Source: Cloacibacterium sp047601505 (GTDB lineage Bacteria; Bacteroidota; Bacteroidia; Flavobacteriales; Weeksellaceae). From it: 64,000 nt of DNA. The notes under the pieces are model-generated. The model saw only the letters and a list, made by a program, of their open reading frames with translations. It made no database searches and was not told where the DNA came from. Location: positions 1,612,001 through 1,676,000 of the forward strand of contig NZ_JASGJD010000001.1 in the NCBI RefSeq assembly GCF_047601505.1, written 5' to 3'. Position numbers and translations under genes: made by a program. Below, piece after piece: positions 17,401 through 25,698 of this stretch. Positions within the stretch are counted from its first letter, which is position 1, and every line of letters starts with the position of its first letter.

Positions 17401-19092
17401 GTAATGTTGCTTTCTCAGAAATTAGCGAATTTTACCAAAGGTGAAGCTGATACGCTGAGAAAAGCAATGGGGAAAAAGCAGATTGATGTCCTTAATAAAA
17501 TGTATCCTAAATTTATAGAAGGGGGTAAAAAGAACAACCTAAACGAAGAACGTTTAGAAAAAATCTGGAACGACTGGAAAGCCTTTGCGGAATATGCTTT
17601 CAACAAATCTCACTCTACTTGTTATGCTTTAATTGCGTATCACACAGCTTATCTTAAAGCCAATTTTCCGGCAGAATATATGGCAAGTGTAATGAGTAAT
17701 AACATTAACAATACCAAGCAAATTACTCTTTTTATGGAAGATTGTAAAGCAATGGGAGTTGATGTTTTGGGACCAGATGTTAATGAATCTCAATATGAAT
17801 TTGCGGTAAATGAAAAAGGACAAATTAGATTTGGGTTAGGAGCGATAAAAGGAATGGGAGAAGCACCTTCTGAAGCTATTTCTTTGGAAAGACAAAACGG
17901 AAGATTTAAAAATATTTATGATTTTTTCGAAAGAATGCCTTCGTCTCAAGTGAATAAAAGAGTAGTGGAAAGTTTGGTAATTGCTGGTGCTTTTGACGAA
18001 TTAGATTCTTATCACAGAGCGCAATATTTTGATGTGGACAACGCAGGAAGAACCAATATTGAAAAACTTTTGCGTTACGGACAATCATTCCAAGATAATA
18101 AAAATTCTGTAGAAAATTCGCTTTTTGCAGATTTTGCAGATGAGGTTCAAATAGAAAGACCAAAACTTCTGCCATGTGCAGAATGGCAGAATATGCACAA
18201 ATTGAATCGTGAGAAAGAAATTATTGGTTTCTATCTTTCGGCGCATCCTTTGGATGAGTACAAATTTCAGTATCAGTTTGTAAATGGAGAACTTTCTAGA
18301 GCTTATGTTTTGGACGACAGAAAAAAAGAAGATTTAACACAAAATAATGATTTGGCTTCAAAAATTTTAGATGAAGAACCAGATGAAGAAGAAAGTTTAG
18401 ATATTTCTTTAGAAGCTGGCGAAGAAGAAGAATTAGTAGAAGAAACTTCTAAAAAAGCTGAGCCAAAAGGGAATTTTAATTTCTTAAATTTAGACGAAGT
18501 AGATGCTTTTAAAGAACAATTGTTTCCTGCGGGAAGTCTTTTCGAGCCTGCAAAAGATTGGAAAGAAAGACAAAAACAATTTGAAAACGCTAGAGAATAT
18601 ACCGTTTCGGGATTAATTTCTGATATGATTTTGAGAGATGGTAAAAATTCTGGAGAGAAAATTTGCTTCATTACTTTAGAAGATTATACAGGCAGTTATA
18701 GCTTTAGATTGGGAGATAGAGATTACATGAAACTGAGAGATAAAATAGCGAAAGACCGTTTTGTGATTATCAAAATGAAATTTACACAAGGTAGCGAAGG
18801 TAGAGTTTTTACTAACGTTACAGACATTTTAGAATTGAATGATGCTTTTGAAAAATTTGCAAAATCTCTTTCTTTAGTAATTCCTGTTAACGAAATAAAT
18901 AAAACGGATTTAGAGTTTTTTAAGACTCAATTGTTGGCAGAAAAAGGCGAACATAAGTTGAATGTTTATCTTAGAAATCCTTTGGATAACAGTTTTATTG
19001 AGGCTAGAGCAATGCAACAAAGTATTAATATCAATTATCAACTCATCGAAAAAATACATGAATTTGGAAAATTTGAAATTTATTTGAACTAA
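14488..19092 (+). CDS. dnaE: DNA polymerase III alpha subunit with N-terminal proofreading exonuclease
   Basis: The replicative polymerase, 1534 residues, longer than E. coli DnaE (1160) because of a DnaQ-like domain at residues 1-180. That domain keeps the DEDDh residues: FDTETTG at 5-11, HNIDFD near 95, and HNAAADVNA near 165-173. A PHP domain follows from about 250, starting FNFHNHTIYSTLSAT with an intact HxH pair. The polymerase palm has PDIDIDFDDEGRD near 680, the catalytic aspartates. An acidic, probably disordered insert (DEEPDEEESLDISLEAGEEE) sits near 1295-1315, then an OB fold (YTVSGLISDMILRDGKNSG) near 1370. Exonuclease-fused DnaE is known in Flavobacteriia. The gene has its own promoter and terminator. 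Confidence 0.96.
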   Translation: MYLIFDTETTGLPQNFNAPISDSDNWPRMVQIAWQLHDDEGKLIENQDYIIKPEGYDIPFNATRIHGISTKMAIEEGKDLTWVLEEFKKVLEKTKVGVGHNIDFDYKIVGAEFFRKQIENTLQETPKADTMELGTEFCALPGGRGGRFKSPKLGELFEKLYGYQFDEAHNAAADVNATAQIFFEMARKNIIPAEKMLWSDEQFQNFQKVWSEPIKPFDIVIRRQVADSKKKKSNVDFGDTTEIEIGDYFNFHNHTIYSTLSATSHFSELIKVAAENDYKAVGMVDLGNLMGAFKFVSEVEKYNGDLKKKKAEAEEKGEEFTKSPLIPVLGCEFYISERPEQKQFTKDDPDRRTNMVLIAKNFRGYKNLAKLSSLGFTNGYYAGVPRISKKQIVEFKEDLIAVTSGIYGDIPNAILNFGEQKGEELFLWWKEQFGEDFYVQIQNHDLPDEEHLNEVLLDLADKHDVKILAQNETFYTQKDDSKIQDIITCIKDGERVSTPIGKGFGKRKGLANDHYYVQNPEELKRTFRQYPDAFEAYSEFVQKFEPYTLKRDVLLPEFDIPEQFQHEEDLKDGGKRGENAYLRHLTYEGAANKYEEITEDIRERLDFELEVIANTGYPGYFLIVQDFCNEARKMGVSVGPGRGSAAGSAVAYCIGITNVDPIKYDLLFERFLNPERISMPDIDIDFDDEGRDAIIKWVIGKYGQMNVAQIITYSVLGGKSAIKDAGRVLDVSIPETIAIAKLIPETPGMNIAKVLNKPEKLKPEDKPLAEEMKAILANPNDSRHQVLASAQKMEGCIRNTGIHACGVIITPEDISNLVPITIAAKDAGILVSQFDNSVAESAGLLKMDFLGLRTLTIIKDAVKLIKQRHGILINTDEIPLDDKKTYELFKEGRTIGVFQYESAGMQKYMRELKPTVFADLIAMNALYRPGPIKYIPNFINRKHGLEEIVYDLPETEEYLKETYGITVYQEQVMLLSQKLANFTKGEADTLRKAMGKKQIDVLNKMYPKFIEGGKKNNLNEERLEKIWNDWKAFAEYAFNKSHSTCYALIAYHTAYLKANFPAEYMASVMSNNINNTKQITLFMEDCKAMGVDVLGPDVNESQYEFAVNEKGQIRFGLGAIKGMGEAPSEAISLERQNGRFKNIYDFFERMPSSQVNKRVVESLVIAGAFDELDSYHRAQYFDVDNAGRTNIEKLLRYGQSFQDNKNSVENSLFADFADEVQIERPKLLPCAEWQNMHKLNREKEIIGFYLSAHPLDEYKFQYQFVNGELSRAYVLDDRKKEDLTQNNDLASKILDEEPDEEESLDISLEAGEEEELVEETSKKAEPKGNFNFLNLDEVDAFKEQLFPAGSLFEPAKDWKERQKQFENAREYTVSGLISDMILRDGKNSGEKICFITLEDYTGSYSFRLGDRDYMKLRDKIAKDRFVIIKMKFTQGSEGRVFTNVTDILELNDAFEKFAKSLSLVIPVNEINKTDLEFFKTQLLAEKGEHKLNVYLRNPLDNSFIEARAMQQSININYQLIEKIHEFGKFEIYLN

Positions 19093-19096
19093 ATAC

Positions 19097-19122
19097 AAAC
19101 CGAGATTTTTCTCGGTTTTTTT
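19097..19122 (+). terminator. Terminator after dnaE
   Basis: An 8-bp stem AAACCGAG / CTCGGTTT with a 6-nt loop is followed by a T run; it lies 4 bp after the dnaE stop codon. Confidence 0.9.
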
Positions 19123-19186
19123 GTTTCTAAACTGAAGTGATTTTTAGATATTTAAAATAAATAAACTAAAAAACTTGGAAACTTTT

Positions 19187-19216
19187 TTTGTTTTAAAGTT
19201 TTCTTTTGTATATTTG
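19187..19216 (+). promoter_or_regulatory. Full Bacteroidota-type promoter for the TetR-RND cluster
   Basis: A -33 TTTG (19187-19190) is separated by 18 nt from a -7 TATATTTG (19209-19216), matching the known TTTG / TAnnTTTG pattern. The likely start codon ATG 19226 is 9 nt after the -7 box, giving a very short leader. This argues against the longer reading from 19175, which would begin upstream of the promoter. Confidence 0.7.
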
Positions 19217-19225
19217 CACCCAATT

Positions 19226-19843
19226 ATGGATGATAAAAAATGTTTTTTAGAAAAGTTGTTTGAGTTGTTTCATGTTTATGGAGCTAAAACTTTAACGATG
19301 GACGATATTGCAAAAGAGTTTTCTATCTCTAAGAAAACTTTGTATCAGAAATATAAACACAAAGAAGATTTAATTTGTGATGTTTTGGATTTTATATCAG
19401 ATGAAGGGTTAGATGAGATAGAGAAAGTGAGAGAAGAGTACGATTGCCCTATAGAATCTCTTCTTGTTTCTGGTGCTAGAATGGACGAAATTACTTGTAA
19501 ACAGAAAAATATTTTTGTAATACAATTATTAAAGTATTATCCAGATATTTTTCATTCTCATCAAGTTTCTGTTTCTGTTAGAATTATAAAAATTTTGAGA
19601 GAAGATTTTGAAAAAGGTATTAAGCTTGGGTATTTCAGAGAAGATATTCCGATAGATTTATATATTAAATTTTTAATCACATTATTTTTCTCCACAGATA
19701 TTTCTCCAATTTTTACAGAAGAAACAGATAAGAAAAGTCTTTCTGTGGCTATGAAATTATTATACTTAGATGCAATAGTTACGGATGAAGGCAAACAAAG
19801 ACTAAATGAATTAAAAGAAAAATATCAATACAATAATATTTAA
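19226..19843 (+). CDS. TetR/AcrR family transcriptional regulator
   Basis: A 205-residue DNA-binding repressor type. The N-terminal helix-turn-helix is clear: FELFHVYGAKTLTMDDIAKE followed by FSISKKTLYQKYKHKEDLIC, the TetR pattern with the recognition helix SKKTLYQKYKHK. The C-terminal ligand domain is all-helical and not diagnostic. The start at ATG 19226 (MDDKKCFLEK) is chosen because a full promoter lies just upstream; a longer start at 19175 would add residues encoded by the promoter itself. It directly precedes the TolC/adaptor/RND genes on the same strand (109 bp gap), so it most likely controls that efflux operon. Inducer unknown. Confidence 0.9.
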   Translation: MDDKKCFLEKLFELFHVYGAKTLTMDDIAKEFSISKKTLYQKYKHKEDLICDVLDFISDEGLDEIEKVREEYDCPIESLLVSGARMDEITCKQKNIFVIQLLKYYPDIFHSHQVSVSVRIIKILREDFEKGIKLGYFREDIPIDLYIKFLITLFFSTDISPIFTEETDKKSLSVAMKLLYLDAIVTDEGKQRLNELKEKYQYNNI

Positions 19844-19869
19844 ATAATGAAGCAAGAGATTTATTAAGG

Positions 19870-19886
19870 AAGATTTTCGGAATCTT
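19870..19886. promoter_or_regulatory. Small inverted repeat, possible regulator site
   Basis: AAGATT-N5-AATCTT lies in the gap between the TetR gene and the TolC gene. It has no T tail on the plus strand, so it is a poor terminator. It is short and could be chance; an operator role is only suggested by location. Confidence 0.2.
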
Positions 19887-19951
19887 AAAAAAAATAGAAA
19901 AAAAATAAAGTAAAAATTGTAAACAAACGTCTAAAAAGTTAAAAATAAATT

Positions 19952-21277
19952 ATGATATTTAAAATGATAAAGTGGAAAAAATTAGCTTTAGGTATTTTGA
20001 CTGTTACGGGAACATTGGTTTATTCTCAGCAGACAGTAACCTTGAAACAAGCTATAGAATTTGCTTTGCAAAATAAAGCAGATGCCCTAAAAGCTAAGCT
20101 AGATATTACCAATGCAGATGCGAAAATTCTAGAAGCAAAAGCTGGCGCATTACCAAAAGTAACTGGGAATGCTAATATTACATATAATCCGATTATTCAG
20201 GAGGTTTCTCTTGCTGGGCAAACTTTCAAAATGGGACAGCCTTGGGTTGCTGTTGCGGGAGTTCAGTTACAACAAGCGCTTTTTAATCAACAGGTTTTTA
20301 TTGGTTTAAAAGCTGCGAAATCTACCAAAGAATTTTATCAATTGAATGCAAATCTTACCGAAGAGCAAATTATTGAGAGGGTTTCTAATGCATATTTTCA
20401 GGTTTTTACAGCTCAAGAGCAAAAAAATACTTTAGAAAGCAGCTATAGCAGTACAGAGAAAGTAAGAAATGTAATTAAGAGTTTGTATGATAATGGTTTG
20501 TCAAAAAAAATAGATTTAGATAGAACTAATGTTAACCTTACCAATATAGAAACTAACATAAAACAAAGTAATAATGGAATTACGCAAGCCGAAAATGCTT
20601 TGAAATTCTACATGGGAATGCCTATTGAAACCAAAATACAATTGGTGCAAGAAGATATGGCAGTAACTCCACATCTTTTAGACGAAACTGTAAATACTGA
20701 CGAAAGAACAGAAGTAAAGGTTTTGCTAAAAAATAAAGAACTTCTTGAATATCAGAAAAAAGCAACTATCGCAAATTATTATCCTACAGTTAATCTAACG
20801 GCTAACTATAATTGGCAAGGATTAGGAGAGAAGTTTCCTCTAACGAATGGCAGTTCAAAAGGAGTAATGTGGTCAGATTATTCTGCAATAGGATTGGGTA
20901 TTAATATTCCTATTTTTAATGGATTTGCTACAAAAGCTAAAGTTCAGCAAAATCAAATTGATATTGATAAACTCGAAATAGATATTAAAGATACCAAACT
21001 TGGGCTAGACCAAGCTTATCAAAACGCAAAAGCTCAAATTGAAAATAGCCTTGCAACTTTAGAAAGCCAAAAAGCGAATGTGAAATTGGCAGAAGATGTT
21101 TTAGCGGATACAAAAAGTAATTATCAATACGGTTTGGCAACGCTTACAGATTTATTAGATGCCGAAAATTCTTTGGTACAAGCTAAAAATAATTATACCA
21201 CTGCAATTCTAGATTATAAAATTGCCGAAGTACAATACTACAAATCAAAAGGAGAACTTAAAAATTATTTAAAATAA
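19952..21277 (+). CDS. TolC family outer-membrane efflux protein
   Basis: The outer-membrane channel of the RND system encoded next to it. The 441-residue length is usual. A signal peptide (MIKWKKLALGILTVTGTLVYSQ from an internal ATG at 19964, or four residues longer from 19952) is followed by two structurally repeated OEP halves rich in coiled helices, with NLTEEQIIERVSNAYFQVFT near 130-150 and SYNYQYGLATLTDLLDAENS-type residues in the second half (NYQYGLATLTDLLDAENSL near 390-410). It ends 6 bp before the adaptor gene, so all three efflux genes are one operon. Confidence 0.9.
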   Translation: MIFKMIKWKKLALGILTVTGTLVYSQQTVTLKQAIEFALQNKADALKAKLDITNADAKILEAKAGALPKVTGNANITYNPIIQEVSLAGQTFKMGQPWVAVAGVQLQQALFNQQVFIGLKAAKSTKEFYQLNANLTEEQIIERVSNAYFQVFTAQEQKNTLESSYSSTEKVRNVIKSLYDNGLSKKIDLDRTNVNLTNIETNIKQSNNGITQAENALKFYMGMPIETKIQLVQEDMAVTPHLLDETVNTDERTEVKVLLKNKELLEYQKKATIANYYPTVNLTANYNWQGLGEKFPLTNGSSKGVMWSDYSAIGLGINIPIFNGFATKAKVQQNQIDIDKLEIDIKDTKLGLDQAYQNAKAQIENSLATLESQKANVKLAEDVLADTKSNYQYGLATLTDLLDAENSLVQAKNNYTTAILDYKIAEVQYYKSKGELKNYLK

Positions 21278-21283
21278 ACTATA

Positions 21284-22345
21284 ATGAAAAAAACTTTAAT
21301 ATATATTGTTATTGCAGCGGTTTTAGTAGGATTGGCTGCTTATAAAATCTCAAGTAATAAGAGTAAACAAGAGGCGGAAGTAGCGGAAGTAGCAAAAGAA
21401 GTTGATAAAATTAACGTAAATGTTGTTACCGTTCAATACGAAAGTATTAATACAGATTATACTGCAAACGGAACTTTTCTACCGAAGCAAGAAATGAATC
21501 AATCTTCTGAAATTTCTGGTAGAATTGTAAATGTTTTGGTAAAAGAAGGTTCTAGAGTAGGTGCTGGTCAAACTTTGGCAACCATCAAAAGAGATGCTAT
21601 AGATGTAGATGTTTCTCAGGCTCAGAACAACTTGCAAAACGCTATTATAGACAATCAACGTTACGAAAATGCGTATAAAACTGGTGGTGTTACTAAGCAG
21701 CAATTAGATAATTCAAGATTGCAACTTAAAAATGCTCAGGCTGCTCTAAGAGCTCAAAGCGTTAGAATTAGCGATACCAGCATCAGAGCAGGAATTAGCG
21801 GAACTATTAATAAAAAAATGGTAGAACCTGGAACAGTGGTTTCTCCGGGAACTCCAATGTTTGAGATTGTAAATATCAACAGTTTGAAACTTTCTGTTTT
21901 AGTAGATGAAAGTCAGGTTGGGAAAATTCAATTAGGACAACAAGTTGCTATTAATGTAAATGTTTTGCCAGAAGATTCTTTCAGTGGTAGAATTACATTT
22001 ATTGCACCAAAAAGTGATGCTTCGCTTAATTTCCCTGTAGAAATTGAAGTTCAAAACAGAGGAAACTTAAAAGCTGGGATGTATGCTACTGCAATTTTCC
22101 AAACGAATAATGGTGCCGAAACTCAAAATATGTTAACTGTACCAGCTACTGCATTCGTAAACGGAGTAAGTTCTGGGCAAATTTTTGTAGCTCAAAACGG
22201 AGTTGCTAAATTGATTAAAGTAACACCTGGAAAAGTGTATGGCGATAAAGTTCAAATCTTAAATGGTCTTAAAAATGGAGACCAAGTGATTACCAGTGGA
22301 CAAATTAACCTAGATAATGGTTCTAAAATTAATATCATAAAGTAG
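21284..22345 (+). CDS. RND efflux periplasmic adaptor (HlyD/AcrA family)
   Basis: The 353-residue membrane-fusion protein links the inner-membrane pump and the TolC channel. An N-terminal membrane anchor (TLIYIVIAAVLVGLAAY) is followed by a biotinyl-lipoyl-like half motif (GRIVNVLVKEGSRVGAGQTL near 80-100), a short helical hairpin (about 105-165), the second lipoyl half (IRAGISGTINKKMVEPGTVV near 168-187), a beta-barrel domain and a membrane-proximal domain (ITSGQINLDNGSK at the end). There is no lipobox, unlike the other two adaptors in this window. The stop is one base from the pump start codon. Confidence 0.93.
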   Translation: MKKTLIYIVIAAVLVGLAAYKISSNKSKQEAEVAEVAKEVDKINVNVVTVQYESINTDYTANGTFLPKQEMNQSSEISGRIVNVLVKEGSRVGAGQTLATIKRDAIDVDVSQAQNNLQNAIIDNQRYENAYKTGGVTKQQLDNSRLQLKNAQAALRAQSVRISDTSIRAGISGTINKKMVEPGTVVSPGTPMFEIVNINSLKLSVLVDESQVGKIQLGQQVAINVNVLPEDSFSGRITFIAPKSDASLNFPVEIEVQNRGNLKAGMYATAIFQTNNGAETQNMLTVPATAFVNGVSSGQIFVAQNGVAKLIKVTPGKVYGDKVQILNGLKNGDQVITSGQINLDNGSKINIIK

Positions 22346-22346
22346 T

Positions 22347-25300
22347 ATGAAGTTAGCAGAAATATCGATTAAAAGACCATCGTTGGTTATTGTATTATTT
22401 ACATTGCTAACGTTAGGAGGACTTTTGAGCTATTCTATGATGGGATACGAGCTCATTCCAAAATTTGAAACCAATATAGTAACTATTTCTACCGTTTATC
22501 CAGGAGCTTCTCCTAGTGAAGTAGAAACATCTGTTACCCGAAAAATTGAAGATGCGGTAGGTTCTTTAGAAAACGTAAAAAAAGTAGAATCTTCTTCGTA
22601 CGAAAGTTTGTCTGTTATTATGGTTCAGCTTAATAATGGAGCAGATGTAGATTATGCGCTTAATGATGCTCAGCGTAAGGTAAATGCTATTTTGGCAGAC
22701 CTTCCAGATGATGTTGATGCGCCTTCTCTTAATAAATTCTCTTTGGATGATATGCCTATTATCACCATGAGTATTTCGTCTGATAAGTTAAATAATAAAG
22801 AACTTTATGACCTTTTAGACAAAAAAATAGAACCTATTTTTTCTCGTGTAAATGGTGTGGCACAAGTTGACCTTGTTGGTGGACAAGAGAGAGAAATTCA
22901 GGTAAATATTGATGATAAAAAATTACAAGGTTACGGACTTTCTATTGGCGAAGTGCAACAAGCAATTCTTACTTCAAACTTAGATTTCCCTACTGGTAGT
23001 TTAAAAACTAGAGTTAATAAATCTACCATTAGATTATCTGGTAAATATAAATCTGTAGCAGAAATGAGTAATCTTGTGGTTTCTAACAAAGATGGAGCCC
23101 AAGTTCGTCTTTCTGATGTAGCAACCGTTTTTGATGCTCAAAAAGATGTTGAAAAATTAGCGAGATTCAACCAGTTTCCTACTATTTTAATGCAGGTTAA
23201 AAAACAATCTGATGCTAATGCTGTAGCGGTTTCAGAAAGCATTCAAGAAACAATAAAAACAGTAGAAGACGGATATAAACTGCAAGGTGTAAAATTAAAA
23301 GTAGTAAACGATACTACAGATTTTACATTAGAATCTGCAGACCACGTTATTTTCGATTTATTTTTAGCTATTGTTTTGGTGGCTATTGTAATGTTATTGT
23401 TCTTGCATAGTGTTAGGAATGCATTTATTGTAATGGTTTCTATTCCGGCTTCATTAATTGCAGCTTTTATTGGGATGTATCTCATGGGATATACCCTAAA
23501 CTTGATGAGTTTATTAGGACTTTCTTTAGTTGTGGGGATTCTGGTAGATGACGCGATTGTGGTTCTGGAGAATATCTATCGTCACATGGAAATGGGAAAA
23601 AGCAAAATTAGAGCAGCGTATGATGGTGCTGCGGAAATTGGCTTTACCGTTGCTGCTATTACTTTGGTAATTGTGGTAGTATTTTTGCCAATTGCGATGA
23701 GTACAGGTCTTGTAGCTAATATCTTGGCACAATTCTGTGTAACCGTGGTTATTGCAACATTATTATCATTGTTGGCTTCTTTCACTATTATCCCTTGGTT
23801 GTCATCAAGATTTGGAAAATTACAACATCTTACTGGTAAAAATGCTTTTGAAAAATTCATTCTTTGGTTCGAAAAACAATTAGATAACTTTACACATTGG
23901 ATTACAGGCTTGTTAGAATGGTCGCTTAGAACTACTTCTAGAAGAATATTTACCGTAGTAATTACTTTTGTTGTTTTGATTATGTCTTTCATGTTAGTGA
24001 AATTCGGTTATATTGGTGGAGAATTCTTCCCGAAAACAGACCGTGGACAGTTCTTGGTTCAAATGGAATTGCCAAAAGATGCAACCATCGAAAAAACAAA
24101 CCAAATTACTTTAGAAGTTGAAAAATTCTTAAGAAAAGATAAAGATGTGGTAGATTTAATTACCACTGTTGGTCAACAATCTACTGGTTTTGGAGGTATA
24201 CAAGCAACTACTTATCAATCTGAAGTTCAGGTAAATTTAACAGATAAATCTGAACGTTCTGAAAGCACAGATATTAAATCTGCAAAAGTAAAAAGAGCTT
24301 TAGAAGAAAAATTTACAGGAGTTGAATTTAAAACCGCTCCAATTGGTATAATGGGTGCGGAGAATGCTCCTATAGAAATGGTAGTTACAGCTCCAGATAA
24401 TGCTTCGGCAGTAAAAGAAGCTACAAGAATTTTAGATTTATTGAAAAAAGTTCCTGGTGCGGTAGATGCGGAATTATCTACGGATACTGGTAATCCAGAA
24501 GTTCAGGTAAATTTAGATAGAGATAAAATGGCGTCTTTAGGCTTAAATCTTTCGAGTGTAGGACAAGCAATGCAAACAGCATTCAATGGTAATACAGACG
24601 GGAAATTTAAAGCTGGAGAATATGAATATGACATTAACATTCGTTTTGCTGATAATAGCAGAAAATCTATTGATGATGTTAAAAATTTAATTTTTACTAA
24701 TTCTCAAGGTGAGCAAGTTCGTTTAAGTCAGTTTGCAGATGTTAAAATGGGTTCAGGACCAAGTTTACTAGAACGTAGAGACAAATCTCCGTCTGTAAAA
24801 GTGAAAGCTAAAGCGGTAGGAAGACCTGTAGGAGATGTTGCAAACGAATGGGCAAACCAATTTATGGATGGTAAAGATAAGCCTGCAGGAGTAGATTATA
24901 TCTGGAGTGGTGATATGGAAAACCAACAAGAAGGTTTCGGTACATTAGGTATTGCTTTGTTAGCAGCTATTATCTTAGTTTATTTGGTAATGGTATCGTT
25001 GTACGACTCTTTTGTATATCCTTTTGTAGTATTGTTTTCAATTCCGTTGGCGATGATTGGAGTAATGCTAATTTTGGCACTTACAGGTAATTCATTGAAT
25101 ATTTTCACCATGTTGGGGATGATTATGTTAATTGGTTTGGTAGCGAAAAATGCAATTTTGATTGTTGACTTTACCAATGCAAGAAAAGCAGCAGGAGTTA
25201 GTACTCACGACGCTTTAATACAAGCAAATCACGCTCGTCTTCGTCCTATTTTGATGACTACAATTGCAATGATTTTCGGGATGTTACCAATTGCTTTAGC

Positions 25301-25532
25301 AAACGGAGCAGGAGCTGAGATGAACAAAGGTCTTGCTTGGGTAATTATTGGTGGTTTAACGTCATCATTATTCCTTACATTAATTATTGTACCAATTGTT
25401 TATTCATTGTTTGACTCTGTTTTAGTAAAAATGGGCAAAGATGAAAAAATAGATTATGAAGCTGAAATGAAAGCAGATTATGTACACAAAGAACTAAGTG
25501 AAGACGGTTATACTCCGAAACACTTAGATTAA
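22347..25532 (+). CDS. RND transporter, HAE-type multidrug efflux pump
   Basis: A 1061-residue inner-membrane proton-driven pump. It starts MKLAEISIKRPSLVIVLFTL, has twelve predicted membrane segments and two large periplasmic loops, and shows the TM4 proton-relay aspartates in GLSLVVGILVDDAIVVLENI near 395-414. The second half has LGMIMLIGLVAKNAILIVDF near 925-944 and HARLRPILMTTIAMIFGMLP near 962-980, as in AcrB/MexB-like hydrophobe pumps rather than metal pumps. It forms an operon with the TolC and adaptor genes; a strong terminator follows at 25622. Substrates cannot be read from sequence. Confidence 0.94.
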   Translation: MKLAEISIKRPSLVIVLFTLLTLGGLLSYSMMGYELIPKFETNIVTISTVYPGASPSEVETSVTRKIEDAVGSLENVKKVESSSYESLSVIMVQLNNGADVDYALNDAQRKVNAILADLPDDVDAPSLNKFSLDDMPIITMSISSDKLNNKELYDLLDKKIEPIFSRVNGVAQVDLVGGQEREIQVNIDDKKLQGYGLSIGEVQQAILTSNLDFPTGSLKTRVNKSTIRLSGKYKSVAEMSNLVVSNKDGAQVRLSDVATVFDAQKDVEKLARFNQFPTILMQVKKQSDANAVAVSESIQETIKTVEDGYKLQGVKLKVVNDTTDFTLESADHVIFDLFLAIVLVAIVMLLFLHSVRNAFIVMVSIPASLIAAFIGMYLMGYTLNLMSLLGLSLVVGILVDDAIVVLENIYRHMEMGKSKIRAAYDGAAEIGFTVAAITLVIVVVFLPIAMSTGLVANILAQFCVTVVIATLLSLLASFTIIPWLSSRFGKLQHLTGKNAFEKFILWFEKQLDNFTHWITGLLEWSLRTTSRRIFTVVITFVVLIMSFMLVKFGYIGGEFFPKTDRGQFLVQMELPKDATIEKTNQITLEVEKFLRKDKDVVDLITTVGQQSTGFGGIQATTYQSEVQVNLTDKSERSESTDIKSAKVKRALEEKFTGVEFKTAPIGIMGAENAPIEMVVTAPDNASAVKEATRILDLLKKVPGAVDAELSTDTGNPEVQVNLDRDKMASLGLNLSSVGQAMQTAFNGNTDGKFKAGEYEYDINIRFADNSRKSIDDVKNLIFTNSQGEQVRLSQFADVKMGSGPSLLERRDKSPSVKVKAKAVGRPVGDVANEWANQFMDGKDKPAGVDYIWSGDMENQQEGFGTLGIALLAAIILVYLVMVSLYDSFVYPFVVLFSIPLAMIGVMLILALTGNSLNIFTMLGMIMLIGLVAKNAILIVDFTNARKAAGVSTHDALIQANHARLRPILMTTIAMIFGMLPIALANGAGAEMNKGLAWVIIGGLTSSLFLTLIIVPIVYSLFDSVLVKMGKDEKIDYEAEMKADYVHKELSEDGYTPKHLD

Positions 25533-25621
25533 AAAAAATCAAATTTTTGGAAATCAGAATCTAGCAATTATTGCGAAATTCTCTATTTCATAGTTTTGTT
25601 TTAATAGTTTATTTTGAAAAT

Positions 25622-25656
25622 TCTCACTCTATTTTTTTAGAGTGGGATTTTTTTTG
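25622..25656 (+). terminator. Terminator after the RND operon
   Basis: A 10-bp stem with one G-T pair (core CACTCTA / TAGAGTG) and a TTTTTT loop is followed by a T run. It lies about 90 bp after the pump stop and ends the TetR-efflux transcript. Confidence 0.88.
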
Positions 25657-25698
25657 AAAAATTTTCACGAAATTTACCTACTTTTTACAGCTGTTTTT

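Noticed and set aside
19175..19225. Longer start for the TetR gene
   Set aside because: The added codons are the promoter itself (TTTG-N18-TATATTTG); transcription would begin after them.
25642..25698. Longer start for the outer-membrane barrel gene
   Set aside because: It begins inside the RND operon terminator and places residues before a clean signal peptide that starts at 25699.
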